Below are positions 46,023 to 54,789 of a stretch of DNA of 64,000 nucleotides, piece after piece. The translations under genes and the position numbers were made by a program. Numbering within the stretch: the first letter of the stretch is position 1; each line of letters opens with the position of its first letter. The stretch lies in NCBI RefSeq assembly GCF_001517085.1, contig NZ_LRAC01000147.1, forward strand, positions 124,001 to 188,000, read 5' to 3'. Below the pieces are notes generated by a model. The model worked only from the letters and a program-made list of their open reading frames with translations, was not told where the DNA came from and did not search any database. The DNA comes from Paenibacillus sp. DMB5 (lineage in GTDB: Bacteria; Bacillota; Bacilli; Paenibacillales; Paenibacillaceae).

Positions 46023-47705
46023 TCACTCAGACTTGCTGGACTGTCCTTCATACCAGCGGTTGACCTCTTCGGTCATTGCATTGCCGCCAAGCCGGCCCCA
46101 CTCCTCTGTGAAACGTTCGAATTCATCCAGAGGGCTTCCTAGAATAATGTCCATATACGTATCCAGCTGCATATTGATCAGCAGGCTGTTCTTCTCAAGC
46201 ATGGTCTCGGTCGGACTGCCTACAAAGCTCTCATATAGAAGCTGATCGCTCCGGATATATTGATCGAGTACCGAAAATACTCCCTCCGGGCCGTAAATCC
46301 GTTCCCAGCCCCAGCCGCTTTCTTTATCCTCGCCTCCACGCTGATAAATATCGATCATCTGCTTAATGGACGCCGCCTCATCCGACAATACGGAAAAGTC
46401 GCCAGTCCGGCGGCCATGCTCCAATTGGTAATAGGCATTGAGATTTTTGCGGCCCGGAGCAGGTGTTACAGGAGATAATCCCCATACCGGATATGGATTG
46501 CTGTAATATGTTTTATAATCTGCTGTCTTGCCCCAGTTTGTTTTCAGATACAGATTGAACATTTTGATGAGCGCTTCAGGATATTTATATTCCTTTTTCA
46601 CAGCAAAAAACTGGTTGGTTGCAAAAGGAAGAGGTACCTTGGGTTTACTTCCAGTGGCCGATACGATCGGATAGGCACGCCACTGTGCTTCCGGATTCTG
46701 CTCACGGCTTAATTGAAGCCAGAACGAAGCCCACTGCTCTCCATACACAATACCTATTTTCCCTGCACCTACCATCTTTTTGACTTTACTGCCATCATTA
46801 AGGGAAAACTCAGGATCCATTTGACCGCTGGCATACAATTTTTGAAGTGCGGCAAGCGCTGCTTTGACCTGAGGCTGTATGCCTCCATACACCAGCCGGC
46901 CGTCCGGATCTTTCAGCCAAAGGTTGGGGTACGCCCCATAACCAGCCATAAAGTCCGCCAGACCGGCCACCGGGTCCCACAAATAATTAGTAGCAGCAAG
47001 TCCAAAAGTATCATCCACACCATTATCGTCAGGATCCTGCTCTGTAAACGCTTTCGATAATTGGAGCAGCTCCTCCATCGTATTCGGCGGCTCAAGTCCG
47101 AGCCGGTCTAGCCAATCAGTGCGTATCCATAAATATTGGGCAGCTTCAATGGATGAAGCGGTTTGCGGGATACCCATCAGCTTGCCGTCGATTGTCGCCG
47201 CCTCGAAAGGACCTGATCCCTCTTCCCCAAGCGTCTCTCTTGTGAATGAAGATGCATTCTTTTCATATACCGCACTTAAGTCTTGAATCAGTCCGGCATT
47301 GCTGAGCTGCCTTAGCTGCTGTGCATTCACCCTCACCACATCCGGAATACGGCCGGAAGCCAGCGCCATGCCAAACTTCTTAAAGTACACCTCGCCGTCA
47401 GCGATCCATTCGTAAGTAATCTTGATTCCCAGTTCCTGCTCATATAGCCGGGTCCAGCGGTTGTCCTCCAGTGTCTCCCCCGGTAAATGATCCAACAAAT
47501 CATCATCTTCACTGAATTCTTTCACGAAGGACATTTCCACAGGCGGAGTATATTTGCTGAAAGCAAGCTCATTGTTTATCCTCTCTGATAATTGTTCAGG
47601 GGAAGCACGCCTGTCCATCCTCAAACTCCAAGTCATAGCGAAAGATACTAAACAGACTGCAAAAACCAAAATCAGCATTTTGATTGGCTTGCCTCGCATA
47701 TTCAT
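46023..47705 (-). CDS. Membrane-tethered solute-binding protein of a sensor triplet
   Basis: About 560 residues from the ATG at 47705, which has GGGGG six bases upstream (the longer form to 47774 has an unlikely leader). It has an N-terminal hydrophobic helix (MLILVFAVCLVSFAMTWSL) without a proper lipobox, so it is probably held by that helix. A family-1-like binding fold follows (GVNAQQLRQL-like RVNAQQLRQLSNAGLIQD, TMEELLQLSKAFTEQDPD). No permease genes accompany it; a sensor kinase and regulator follow directly. A ligand-presenting role for the kinase is more likely than import, but it could also serve the permeases of the nearby directon. Confidence 0.85.
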   Translation of the reverse strand: MNMRGKPIKMLILVFAVCLVSFAMTWSLRMDRRASPEQLSERINNELAFSKYTPPVEMSFVKEFSEDDDLLDHLPGETLEDNRWTRLYEQELGIKITYEWIADGEVYFKKFGMALASGRIPDVVRVNAQQLRQLSNAGLIQDLSAVYEKNASSFTRETLGEEGSGPFEAATIDGKLMGIPQTASSIEAAQYLWIRTDWLDRLGLEPPNTMEELLQLSKAFTEQDPDDNGVDDTFGLAATNYLWDPVAGLADFMAGYGAYPNLWLKDPDGRLVYGGIQPQVKAALAALQKLYASGQMDPEFSLNDGSKVKKMVGAGKIGIVYGEQWASFWLQLSREQNPEAQWRAYPIVSATGSKPKVPLPFATNQFFAVKKEYKYPEALIKMFNLYLKTNWGKTADYKTYYSNPYPVWGLSPVTPAPGRKNLNAYYQLEHGRRTGDFSVLSDEAASIKQMIDIYQRGGEDKESGWGWERIYGPEGVFSVLDQYIRSDQLLYESFVGSPTETMLEKNSLLINMQLDTYMDIILGSPLDEFERFTEEWGRLGGNAMTEEVNRWYEGQSSKSE

Positions 47706-47775
47706 GCTCATCCCCCGTATGTAAGAAAAGTTTGATATATCATTATCAATGATTCTCCGATGATTTTGCAACACA

Positions 47776-48107
47776 CAAATGTTTATTTCGTTACCCGTTC
47801 TTTACTTATTTTTTAAGCACTGACCCAAAATGAAATAACCGCCACCTCCATGGTAGCGGTTGAAAATGAATACGGGGTAACACGGGTACGGGCTGGTTGC
47901 GGAAAGCGACATTCATCTGAATGTTAATCAGGAGGGCGATCCTGAAGAGGACCGGAAGATGGTGGGCACTATTTGGTGCAGGTTTTTGGAAGTAGAAAAC
48001 CGCATCACCTTTCTTTAATTTTCCTTTCAACATTGAAATATAATGAAATGTAAGATATCTTTCGAAATTATAGGTTGCCGCAGTTTAATAAAGGGGCTAC
48101 ATTTCAA
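47776..48107. other. Gap with no clear gene; possible relic peptide
   Basis: 332 bases between the sensor triplet and the decayed exporter. On the plus strand an open stretch near 47889-48019 translates to a protein-like peptide (GLVAESDIHLNVNQEGD ... GTIWCRFLEVENRITFL, stop TAA). It has no start codon in frame and no ribosome binding site, so it looks like the broken end of a lost gene. A T-rich stretch with AAAGGGG precedes the exporter start. No promoter could be assigned. Confidence 0.3.
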
Positions 48108-49541
48108 ATGAAGGAATTAATAACGAAAAATAAGAAATTCGTTGGAATTACCATTCTGTTAGTTTTGCTTACTTCAATAACATGTTTGTATCCTTTGTGC
48201 TGCAATTTACTTTTTTGATTTACAGGCAAAACTATGCTGCAAAATTTAATACGGAGCATCTCTCCTCCCTTTTACGGAAAATGTATAAAATGAACTATGA
48301 TGCGTACAGCAAGCTTGAACCTACCTATTTGATTAACAGGATATTTTCAGCTGTGGATACCTTATATATGTTCACGATCTCCAGCTTTTAGGGTTTAACG
48401 CAATCCAGCTTTATCATTGTAGTTTCCCTTATATTGGCTTATTCGGTTCACTGGTCTATATTTTTATTTCTGCTGATTCTTATTCCCGTTAATATTTTTG
48501 GATTCCGTTTTATTAACAAGAACTTGAAGCGTAAGATGGAAGCCTTGCAATATGAAGGTGCAACTGCTAACAAGGATTTAGTATCTACACTGTCAAATGC
48601 TGATAATATTAAACAGCTGCCTGATTATGCATTCCTGGAGAAGGCTGTACTGCCTGGATTAGGCAGAATGTATCAGACATTGGATAATACAAATAAGTTT
48701 GCACAGGGTTCCGGCGCTATCATCGACTTTATCAATCAGCTTTTTCAGAATATAACCTACGTGGCCGTTGCTTATTCAATTGCCCAAAAATGGTTGCCGA
48801 TGAGCAGCATTGTCATAATTGGTGTTGTATTACTCTTATTTTTCAACTCCTTAAGAGGATTAACGGAAGTAAATTTAAATCTAAAAACATTAGAAACCAG
48901 TCTGGACTTCATTAAGAGCGATTTAGAAGACAACATAGAGGCGGATGGTTTTGTACATATCAAATCAATTGATTCAATTACATTAGATAAACCTGAGTTT
49001 ACACTTGGTAGATTAACTTTCAAATACCCGCTAGAAGAAAGGGTATACAGAGGGCAAGTCGTTTATCTTATGGGTCCTTCGGGCTCCGGGAAATCCTCCC
49101 TGCTGAAGCTTTTGCTAAAATTCCGGCCCGGTAATGGAATAATGATAATTAACACACCAATACATAAAATCAGTAATGCTTCTTTAAGATCAAGAATCGC
49201 TTATTTATCTCAAAGTTAAGGGCTGGGATACTCTTTTAACAGAGAACGGTGCTAATTTATCCGGGGGAGAAAAGCAGAGGATCGCCATTGCCAGAATGCT
49301 TCTGAAGGATGCCGATGTATATATTTTGGATGAAAGCACAAGCAGTATTGACCAAGCTTCTTCAGATGACATTTTTAAGGCTCTGCTGACTATGGCAAAG
49401 GATAAGATTGTGATATATACTTCTCATGTTAGTGCTTCAGTTAAGTATGCAACCAAATTGATTTCAATAGAGACGGAGAAGAAACATGAAGAACTATTGG
49501 ACAGTCGAGGAACTTGCAAAAGAATTACAAGTGACCACTAG
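48108..49541 (+). pseudogene. Decayed fused ABC exporter (membrane domain plus ATPase)
   Basis: Remnant of an exporter of the peptide or bacteriocin ABC family. The frame starts at ATG 48108 (MKELITKNKKFVGITILL), shifts near 48170, and continues as FVSFVLQFTFLIYRQNYAAKF. It hits an in-frame TAG at 48389-48391 and resumes in the same frame (SFIIVVSLILAYSVHWSIF). Walker A is intact (GPSGSGKSS). After the IAYLSQ Q-loop, about 60 residues of the ATPase are missing. The sequence jumps to GWDTLLTENGANLSGGEKQR in another frame and runs through Walker B (VYILDESTSSID) to 49541. A stop, a frameshift and an internal deletion together mean it is truly inactive. The DNA is AT-rich compared with the surrounding sugar genes. 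Confidence 0.85.
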
Positions 49542-49920
49542 AACGATAAGTAATTATTTGAAGTCTGGTGAACTTACGGGTACTAAAATCGGCGGTCAAT
49601 GGCGGTTTACCTTAGAAGATATACGAAAGCTGACTGGAGAGGCAAGTCTTAATAATCCTATTACTGAATTCATCGAAAATTTCACTACCCCAGAGACTTT
49701 TCAACAATCTTTATTAGCGCTAAATATTCCTATAAAGAACCAAGAAGAGCTCGAAACAATTAGAGACCAGATCATTGAGCAATACAATCAAGTGTATTCA
49801 GGCGGGAACCGGAGGTTTAATTATGAACTGCTCTCTCCAGATTATTTTAGAGTGATATTGTCAGGGCCGATAAAGTATACTTTGAATTTTGGAGCATGGC
49901 TTGAACAAAAATTTTATTAG
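49486..49920 (+). CDS. Small HTH protein with excisionase/MerR-like N-terminal domain
   Basis: 144 residues. The first 50 (WTVEELAKELQVTTRTISNYL, TKIGGQWRFTLEDIRKL) form an excisionase-type winged helix-turn-helix with the typical GGQWRF wing. The remaining 90 residues are helical and not recognised (FIENFTTPETFQQSLLALN). The start has GGAGAAG upstream and overlaps the end of the decayed exporter by 56 bases, so it was probably the exporter's regulator. It is followed by a strong terminator and remains intact. A prophage origin is possible but no other phage gene is seen. Confidence 0.75.
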   Translation: MKNYWTVEELAKELQVTTRTISNYLKSGELTGTKIGGQWRFTLEDIRKLTGEASLNNPITEFIENFTTPETFQQSLLALNIPIKNQEELETIRDQIIEQYNQVYSGGNRRFNYELLSPDYFRVILSGPIKYTLNFGAWLEQKFY

Positions 49921-49960
49921 AATGTGTTAAAGGGCCATCATTTACGTTGTTAAAAGAAAT

Positions 49961-50000
49961 AAAGGAGGACCAGTCTGTACCTGCCGACCGGTCCTCCTTT
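49961..50000 (+). terminator. Terminator after the HTH gene
   Basis: An 11-bp stem (AAAGGAGGACC / GGTCCTCCTTT) followed on the plus strand by ATTTACTTG. The minus strand reads TTTATTTCTTTTAAC after the stem, so it may also stop transcripts from the small peptide gene on the right. Confidence 0.75.
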
Positions 50001-50043
50001 ATTTACTTGCTCGCTTCAGCTGTATATTAATCCGCAAGCTTCA

Positions 50044-50147
50044 TTAATTCTTCGCCAGCGGCGACTCCCAGCGCTTCAGCCGTTTGCCTCCCGTAGCGCT
50101 GTTTTCGTTGAACCGACCGGCTTCGACTTAACAGCAACATTATTCAT
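50044..50147 (-). CDS. Candidate 34-residue peptide gene, one frameshift
   Basis: Starts at ATG 50147 with AAGGAG seven bases upstream, an excellent ribosome binding site. As written, the frame ends after 23 residues. With one base added near 50110 (GTCGGTTC to GTCGGGTTC), it reads a 34-residue basic peptide starting MNNVAVKSKPVG and ending KRLKRWESPLAKN before TAA. The missing base has the same sign as the eight other frameshifts in the window. Peptide family not recognised: it has no Cys and a Gly-Gly (SATGGKRLKRW) that could be a processing site. It lies next to a decayed peptide-type exporter and an HTH gene, so a precursor of a secreted peptide is a fair guess. Could be non-coding. Confidence 0.4.
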
Positions 50148-50302
50148 GTTAATGCTCCTTCTTTCTAGTGTGCTAGAAGGGATCGAACGGATTACTTTCA
50201 CCATTTATCACTTTTATGCCGTTGAAGACAAATGGATTTGCATAATAAAACCCTGCAGCTGAGGTTGCTGCAGGCTTAAGGTATTCTTTCATATGCGGTT
50301 TA

Positions 50303-52311
50303 TCAATAACCGATCATTGGTATCGCCACAGGGTATCTGGCATAAGGCTCCATTTCTCCATTTTTGACCTTATACAGCACCTTTGAAGTTTCATATACAG
50401 CATCCATCAGCTCTTCATACGGCTGCATACAAATATCGACCATACCGATCTGATAGTTCTCCCCGTCATACCTCCCCAGACAGAACTGATCGTTAAACTG
50501 GAACCAATGCGCTCCGACGCCATAGGGATGTGCAGCCACCTTTTCTACAAAATGTCTCCACATGACGCCCCGTTCCTTCTGATCCGTGACACCTTTCAGG
50601 CCGGTAGCCGGCAGCCCTCTGTCTAGAGCCCCGCAATGATACTCGCCGAGCAGAATGGGTAAGTCAACGCCGGCATTTTTGACAAAATCCATGTCTTTGG
50701 ACGGGTCAAAGTCATAGCAATTAATCGAGAACACGTCAAAATATTCCCATCCGGCCATCATGTCAGGGTTATAAGCTTTTGACCATCTCAGCCCTAAATT
50801 TAAATGGTGTTTGTCTACCGCTTTGCAGGCCAAAGACGGAATTCTGATATATTCACGGATCAAATGGATAGAGAATTGCTGCAGATCAAACTTCGACGCG
50901 GGATAGGTCCGCGAACAGCAATCGAGCGGCTGCTCCAAAGCCTCAAAGCCTGCAAACCCGGCATCCCAGGCTTGATTTAATGCTTCAATCGTCCCGTATT
51001 TATCCCGCAAAAACGAGATTAACCCCTGACGGCAATACGTTCGAGCAGGATTATGCAGGACTTCATCGGCAATCAGAAGCCCCTCCACAAAATTAAACTC
51101 CGGCTCATTGCGCAGGAAGTAACCGATCAGCCAGACATCATCTGCCCAGTCAGCAAGCTGCCGGGCATATTGCTCCGATTGCTCGCTGTACTCGGGCGAC
51201 AGCACATCCGGGAAGTCCCTGAATATCAACGTGTTTGTTGCAGGGAAGCCGGGAAGCTCACGGACATAAGGCAATTTGCTTCTTCCATTGTTGACACAGA
51301 GTCCGGGGAAGTTCCCCTGTGAGTTGATTCCGTTCTTCATTAAAATATGGTGAGCGATGTTTTCCCACTTTCCGCGCCACTGATCACCGTAAACTTTTTT
51401 CAAATTCATGGCGGTAAAGTTAGTTATTTTATAATGGTCAAGCGGCATATAGGCTGTGCGGCGGCGGCTTCCTTCCCTGTAGAACTCCTTATATTCCGGG
51501 TCCTGCATATCAGGCAGCCAGTCGCAATTCTGCTCAAAGCCGTCTATACGGCACTGGTCTCCAGGATTCGTTCCGCAAGGACCCAGGGAAAAATAATCAC
51601 AGCCTTCCGGGTCCACCAGATGCCAGCGGCCGTCTTCCGATTTGAACGTTGCGAAATAGCCTGTTCCTTCTGTTAATTTCCGGGCAGAATCACCGCCCCA
51701 GCGGTTCCATTCGGCAAACGGATACCGGGCCTCGCCTTCAATGACTTTAAGCTTCTTGGCCAGTTCATCCAGAGATTGAATCTTCCCCGGCCACTCCTTG
51801 CCCTTCCATTGGCCGAATTCATCCACCAGCTTCTTGCCGGGAACCGGGAATTCCTCAGGTTTGTCATCCGTCAGGAAGAAGTTTTCCAATCTTACCCGGA
51901 CCTCATGAAAGGAACGCTCCATGCCAAGCTCGAACCGGTCTGCCTCTTCGATCCGGGTACGCTGTCCATGAACCACCAGCTTAAGCGTGCCGGAGTACGG
52001 TTGGTATATATCGTGCTGTTATCCAGTAAATGAAGGTCCAGGCAGATCCTTGTCTTCAGACAGGGCAACAGGCCAAAGCGCATGAAAATCCGCTCCTCTT
52101 CAGCACCCGGCAAGAAACAGCGGAACATCATCGCTACCGAATGCTCCTCCAGCACCTCAATATCTCCTATAATGTATCGTTTTCCGGAATTACGGATTTC
52201 AGCAAGCGAAATCCCGCCGCCTTCGGCTCCGAGCACCACCTCACAGCGATCCGCGCTTAGTGAAGTAAACGTTGCTGCTCTTGCAACAGCATTCTCAAAA
52301 TGGATTTTCAT
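50303..52311 (-). CDS. GH50-like (beta-agarase-type) clan GH-A glycoside hydrolase, one frameshift
   Basis: About 669 residues once repaired, no signal peptide. The N-terminal CBM-like domain (1-130, IHFENAVARAATFTSL) is followed by a segment typical of beta-agarases (LVDEFGQWKGKEWPGKI). A TIM barrel carries acid/base Glu in FLRNEPEFNF and nucleophile Glu in ILLGEYHCGA. The frame breaks at about 52008 within GGTATATATC: one frame reads NSTIYTNRT, the next IYQPYSGTLKLVVHG. GH50 acts on agarose and related beta-galactans, so together with the adjacent GH2 gene a beta-galactoside substrate is likely. The subfamily and exact linkage are uncertain. It overlaps the end of the GH2 gene by 4 bases. 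Confidence 0.7.
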
Positions 52312-54701
52312 GGTGTAATTGTGCGGATCACAGCTTCTGCCGCAGGCAGCCCCGGCGTTGCCGCTGTTACTTTGATCGTTCCCGGAGCGGCCCCGGTCCG
52401 GATGTAAGCCAGCAGTTTGCCGTGATAGGTGCTGCGGGTGTGGGAACGGTAAGGCTGCAGATCCTGCGCATTGCCGTTCTCCAGGCCAAGCAGCTCGCCC
52501 GCTCCCTCCACGGTAACCGTTACGGGAAGCTCCGCTTCGTATATGCCGTTGCCGGCCGCATCGGTAATTTCCAGTTCGATATGGGCCACATCCCGCAGAT
52601 TTGCCCGCAGCTCCAGCGTATCTGCTGTCAGGCTAAGGCGCTCCGGCGCAGCTGCTGTCCGCAGCTCCCGCTTCACTGCTCTCCCCTGTCCGTCCTTGCC
52701 CTCCAGCGTCAGCGTTCCCGGTTCATAGTCCACTTCCCAGCTCAGGAACAATTCCGCGCTGTCAGCCGGACGACCTGTCCCGAGCAGCTTGCCGTTCAAA
52801 CGCAATTCCGCAGCCGCCAGATTGGTGAACCCGCTCACAATCAGCCGTTCGCCCGGCTCCCAGTTCCAGCTCGGAACACCGCCGTACCGTCCGCCGGTAT
52901 CCGCCATTCCCGGTTCATCCGCTCTGCGGACGGCGAGATAAGCCATCGGCGTCTCGCTCCACAGGCTCTGACGGTAGTAATAGCTCGGCTTCGGAAAACC
53001 GGCGAGGTCCAGGAATCCGGCCTGCGCGGCCCGGACCGGCCAGCCGTGCGCCTCTCCCAGATAATCGATGCCAGTCCAGATAAACTGCGCGCAGACAGCA
53101 TTGTTGTCGCGGACGGCCAGCCATTCCCGGAGGCCCGGGGAATTTTCGCTGCCATAAATCACCCGGTCCGGATAAGCAGCCTGATCCTGCTCATACAGAT
53201 GCTCCTTGTAGTTATAACCGGCTACATCAAGCGCGTCGGCATAGCCGATAAGGTTAGACAGCTCGGGATAAGCGAGCGCCGCTGTTACCGGACGGGTCGT
53301 ATCACATGCTTTCACCGCCTGCGCCAGTTTCCGGGCGATAACGGCGAGACGCTCGGCATTCGGCTTGTTCGGGTCGTATATCCGCTCCTCAGCCGGCTTA
53401 TTGGCGTCATTGTTTCCGGTCATCGTCTGGAACGAAGGATGGCAATACGGGTCATTCGGATAATCCACCTCGTTGCCGATGCTCCATAAAATGATCGACG
53501 GATGATTGCGGTCGCGCCGCACCATCTCCTGAAGATCCGTAATCCCCCATTGCGGGAAATCTTCATAATAACCAAAATGCTTCGGGGGATACACATTATG
53601 TCCAACCGACCACTTATTCTTGACGCCTTCCCATTCATCAAATGCTTCATCCATCACCAGAAACCCCAGCTGATCGCACAGATCGAGCAGGTTCGGAGCC
53701 GGCGGGTTATGGCTCATCCGGATCGCATTGCAGCCCATATCCTTGAGATAACGCAGCCGCCGGGTCCAGACATCGCCGGGAACGGCGGCTCCCAGCCCGC
53801 CGGCATCATGATGAATGCACACTCCTTTGATCTTCATAGCCTCCCCGTTCAAAAAGAACCCTTCAGCCGGATCGAAGGAGAAGCTGCGGATACCGACGGG
53901 AGTGCGGACCAGATCCACGGTCTCCCCGTCCTGGAGAACTTCTGTCAGCAGCATATAGAGATAAGGGGTTTCCGGCGACCAGCGCTTCGGTTCTTTGACT
54001 TCTATGGTCTGCACGTTGTCCTCCGCTGCTCCGGCGGCTACTGGCAGCAACGCGGCCGCTGACCCCGCCGCGTAGCCCCCGGCATCCAGTAGTGTGTGGC
54101 GTATGGATAGCTCTGCCGAAGTCTCTGTTTCGTTCATCACCCGGGTCTCGACCTGCAGCTCCGCCCTGTCCCGTTCTGCCGTAACCGCCGATGCAAAAAT
54201 GCCGTATTGCGCAACATGAATATCGTGCGTAAAAGTGAGATAGACGTCGCGGTAGATGCCTGAGCCGGTATACCAGCGGGAGTCCGCCGTTTCCGCATGG
54301 TCCACTTTTACAGCAATGATATTATCCGGCCCTCCGTACTCCAGCAAACCCGTTACTTCATAAGTGAATGTGCTGTAGCCGTAAGGGCGTTTCCCAAGAT
54401 AATGGCTGTTCACCCAGACCTGTGAATGGTTGTATACACCCTCAAATGTAAGATAAGCGCGTCTGCCTTGCAGCCCTGCCGGCAGCGCAGCATGCTTACG
54501 GTACCAGCCGATCCCGCCCGGCAGATAGCCGCTGCCGCTGGAATGCTCCTGTGAAAAATCCTCCTCGACGGCCCAGTCATGCGGAAGTGTAACCCTGCGC
54601 CAATCCCAGTCGTCATGCCCTTTGTACCACGCCCGGGCAGAGTCCCCCCGTTGAAACCGCCAATCGGCATTCAGCCATATCATGCTTCTGGATTCGTTCA
54701 T
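52308..54701 (-). CDS. GH2 beta-galactosidase-like enzyme
   Basis: About 797 residues, no signal peptide, so cytoplasmic. The GH2 plan is complete: jelly-roll domain (IWLNADWRFQRGD), Ig-like domain, TIM barrel with acid/base Glu in ILWSIGNEVDYP and nucleophile Glu in VIYGSENSPGL, then C-terminal Ig-like domains (LEITDAAGNGIYEAELP). ATG 54701 is chosen because GGGAGG lies five bases before it; the open frame to 54824 crosses a terminator. The stop overlaps the next gene (GH50-like). With that enzyme and the LacI-controlled importer it completes an oligosaccharide pathway. The exact sugar is not fixed by sequence. Confidence 0.85.
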   Translation of the reverse strand: MNESRSMIWLNADWRFQRGDSARAWYKGHDDWDWRRVTLPHDWAVEEDFSQEHSSGSGYLPGGIGWYRKHAALPAGLQGRRAYLTFEGVYNHSQVWVNSHYLGKRPYGYSTFTYEVTGLLEYGGPDNIIAVKVDHAETADSRWYTGSGIYRDVYLTFTHDIHVAQYGIFASAVTAERDRAELQVETRVMNETETSAELSIRHTLLDAGGYAAGSAAALLPVAAGAAEDNVQTIEVKEPKRWSPETPYLYMLLTEVLQDGETVDLVRTPVGIRSFSFDPAEGFFLNGEAMKIKGVCIHHDAGGLGAAVPGDVWTRRLRYLKDMGCNAIRMSHNPPAPNLLDLCDQLGFLVMDEAFDEWEGVKNKWSVGHNVYPPKHFGYYEDFPQWGITDLQEMVRRDRNHPSIILWSIGNEVDYPNDPYCHPSFQTMTGNNDANKPAEERIYDPNKPNAERLAVIARKLAQAVKACDTTRPVTAALAYPELSNLIGYADALDVAGYNYKEHLYEQDQAAYPDRVIYGSENSPGLREWLAVRDNNAVCAQFIWTGIDYLGEAHGWPVRAAQAGFLDLAGFPKPSYYYRQSLWSETPMAYLAVRRADEPGMADTGGRYGGVPSWNWEPGERLIVSGFTNLAAAELRLNGKLLGTGRPADSAELFLSWEVDYEPGTLTLEGKDGQGRAVKRELRTAAAPERLSLTADTLELRANLRDVAHIELEITDAAGNGIYEAELPVTVTVEGAGELLGLENGNAQDLQPYRSHTRSTYHGKLLAYIRTGAAPGTIKVTAATPGLPAAEAVIRTITP

Positions 54702-54740
54702 CTGATCCTCCCTTATTTCGGTTGTCGAATAGGTTAAAAA

Positions 54741-54762
54741 AGCCCTTCCGCGGGGAAGGGCT
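54741..54762 (-). terminator. Rho-independent terminator after the LacI-controlled importer
   Basis: A 9-bp stem (AGCCCTTCC / GGAAGGGCT) with a 4-base loop, followed on the minus strand by TTTTTT. It lies between the binding-protein gene and the GH2 gene, again giving high transporter and lower enzyme expression, as in the galactan locus. Confidence 0.88.
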
Positions 54763-54789
54763 CGGCGGAAGCCGTCTGGGCCGGCAGAA

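Noticed and set aside
47806..48033. 75-codon minus-strand frame upstream of the decayed exporter
   Set aside because: Composition is not protein-like and there is no ribosome binding site; the opposite strand shows a more protein-like relic.
52272..53489. 405-codon plus-strand frame
   Set aside because: Lies wholly opposite the GH2 and GH50-like genes, is rich in Arg, Pro and Cys as antisense frames of GC-rich genes are, and has no ribosome binding site.
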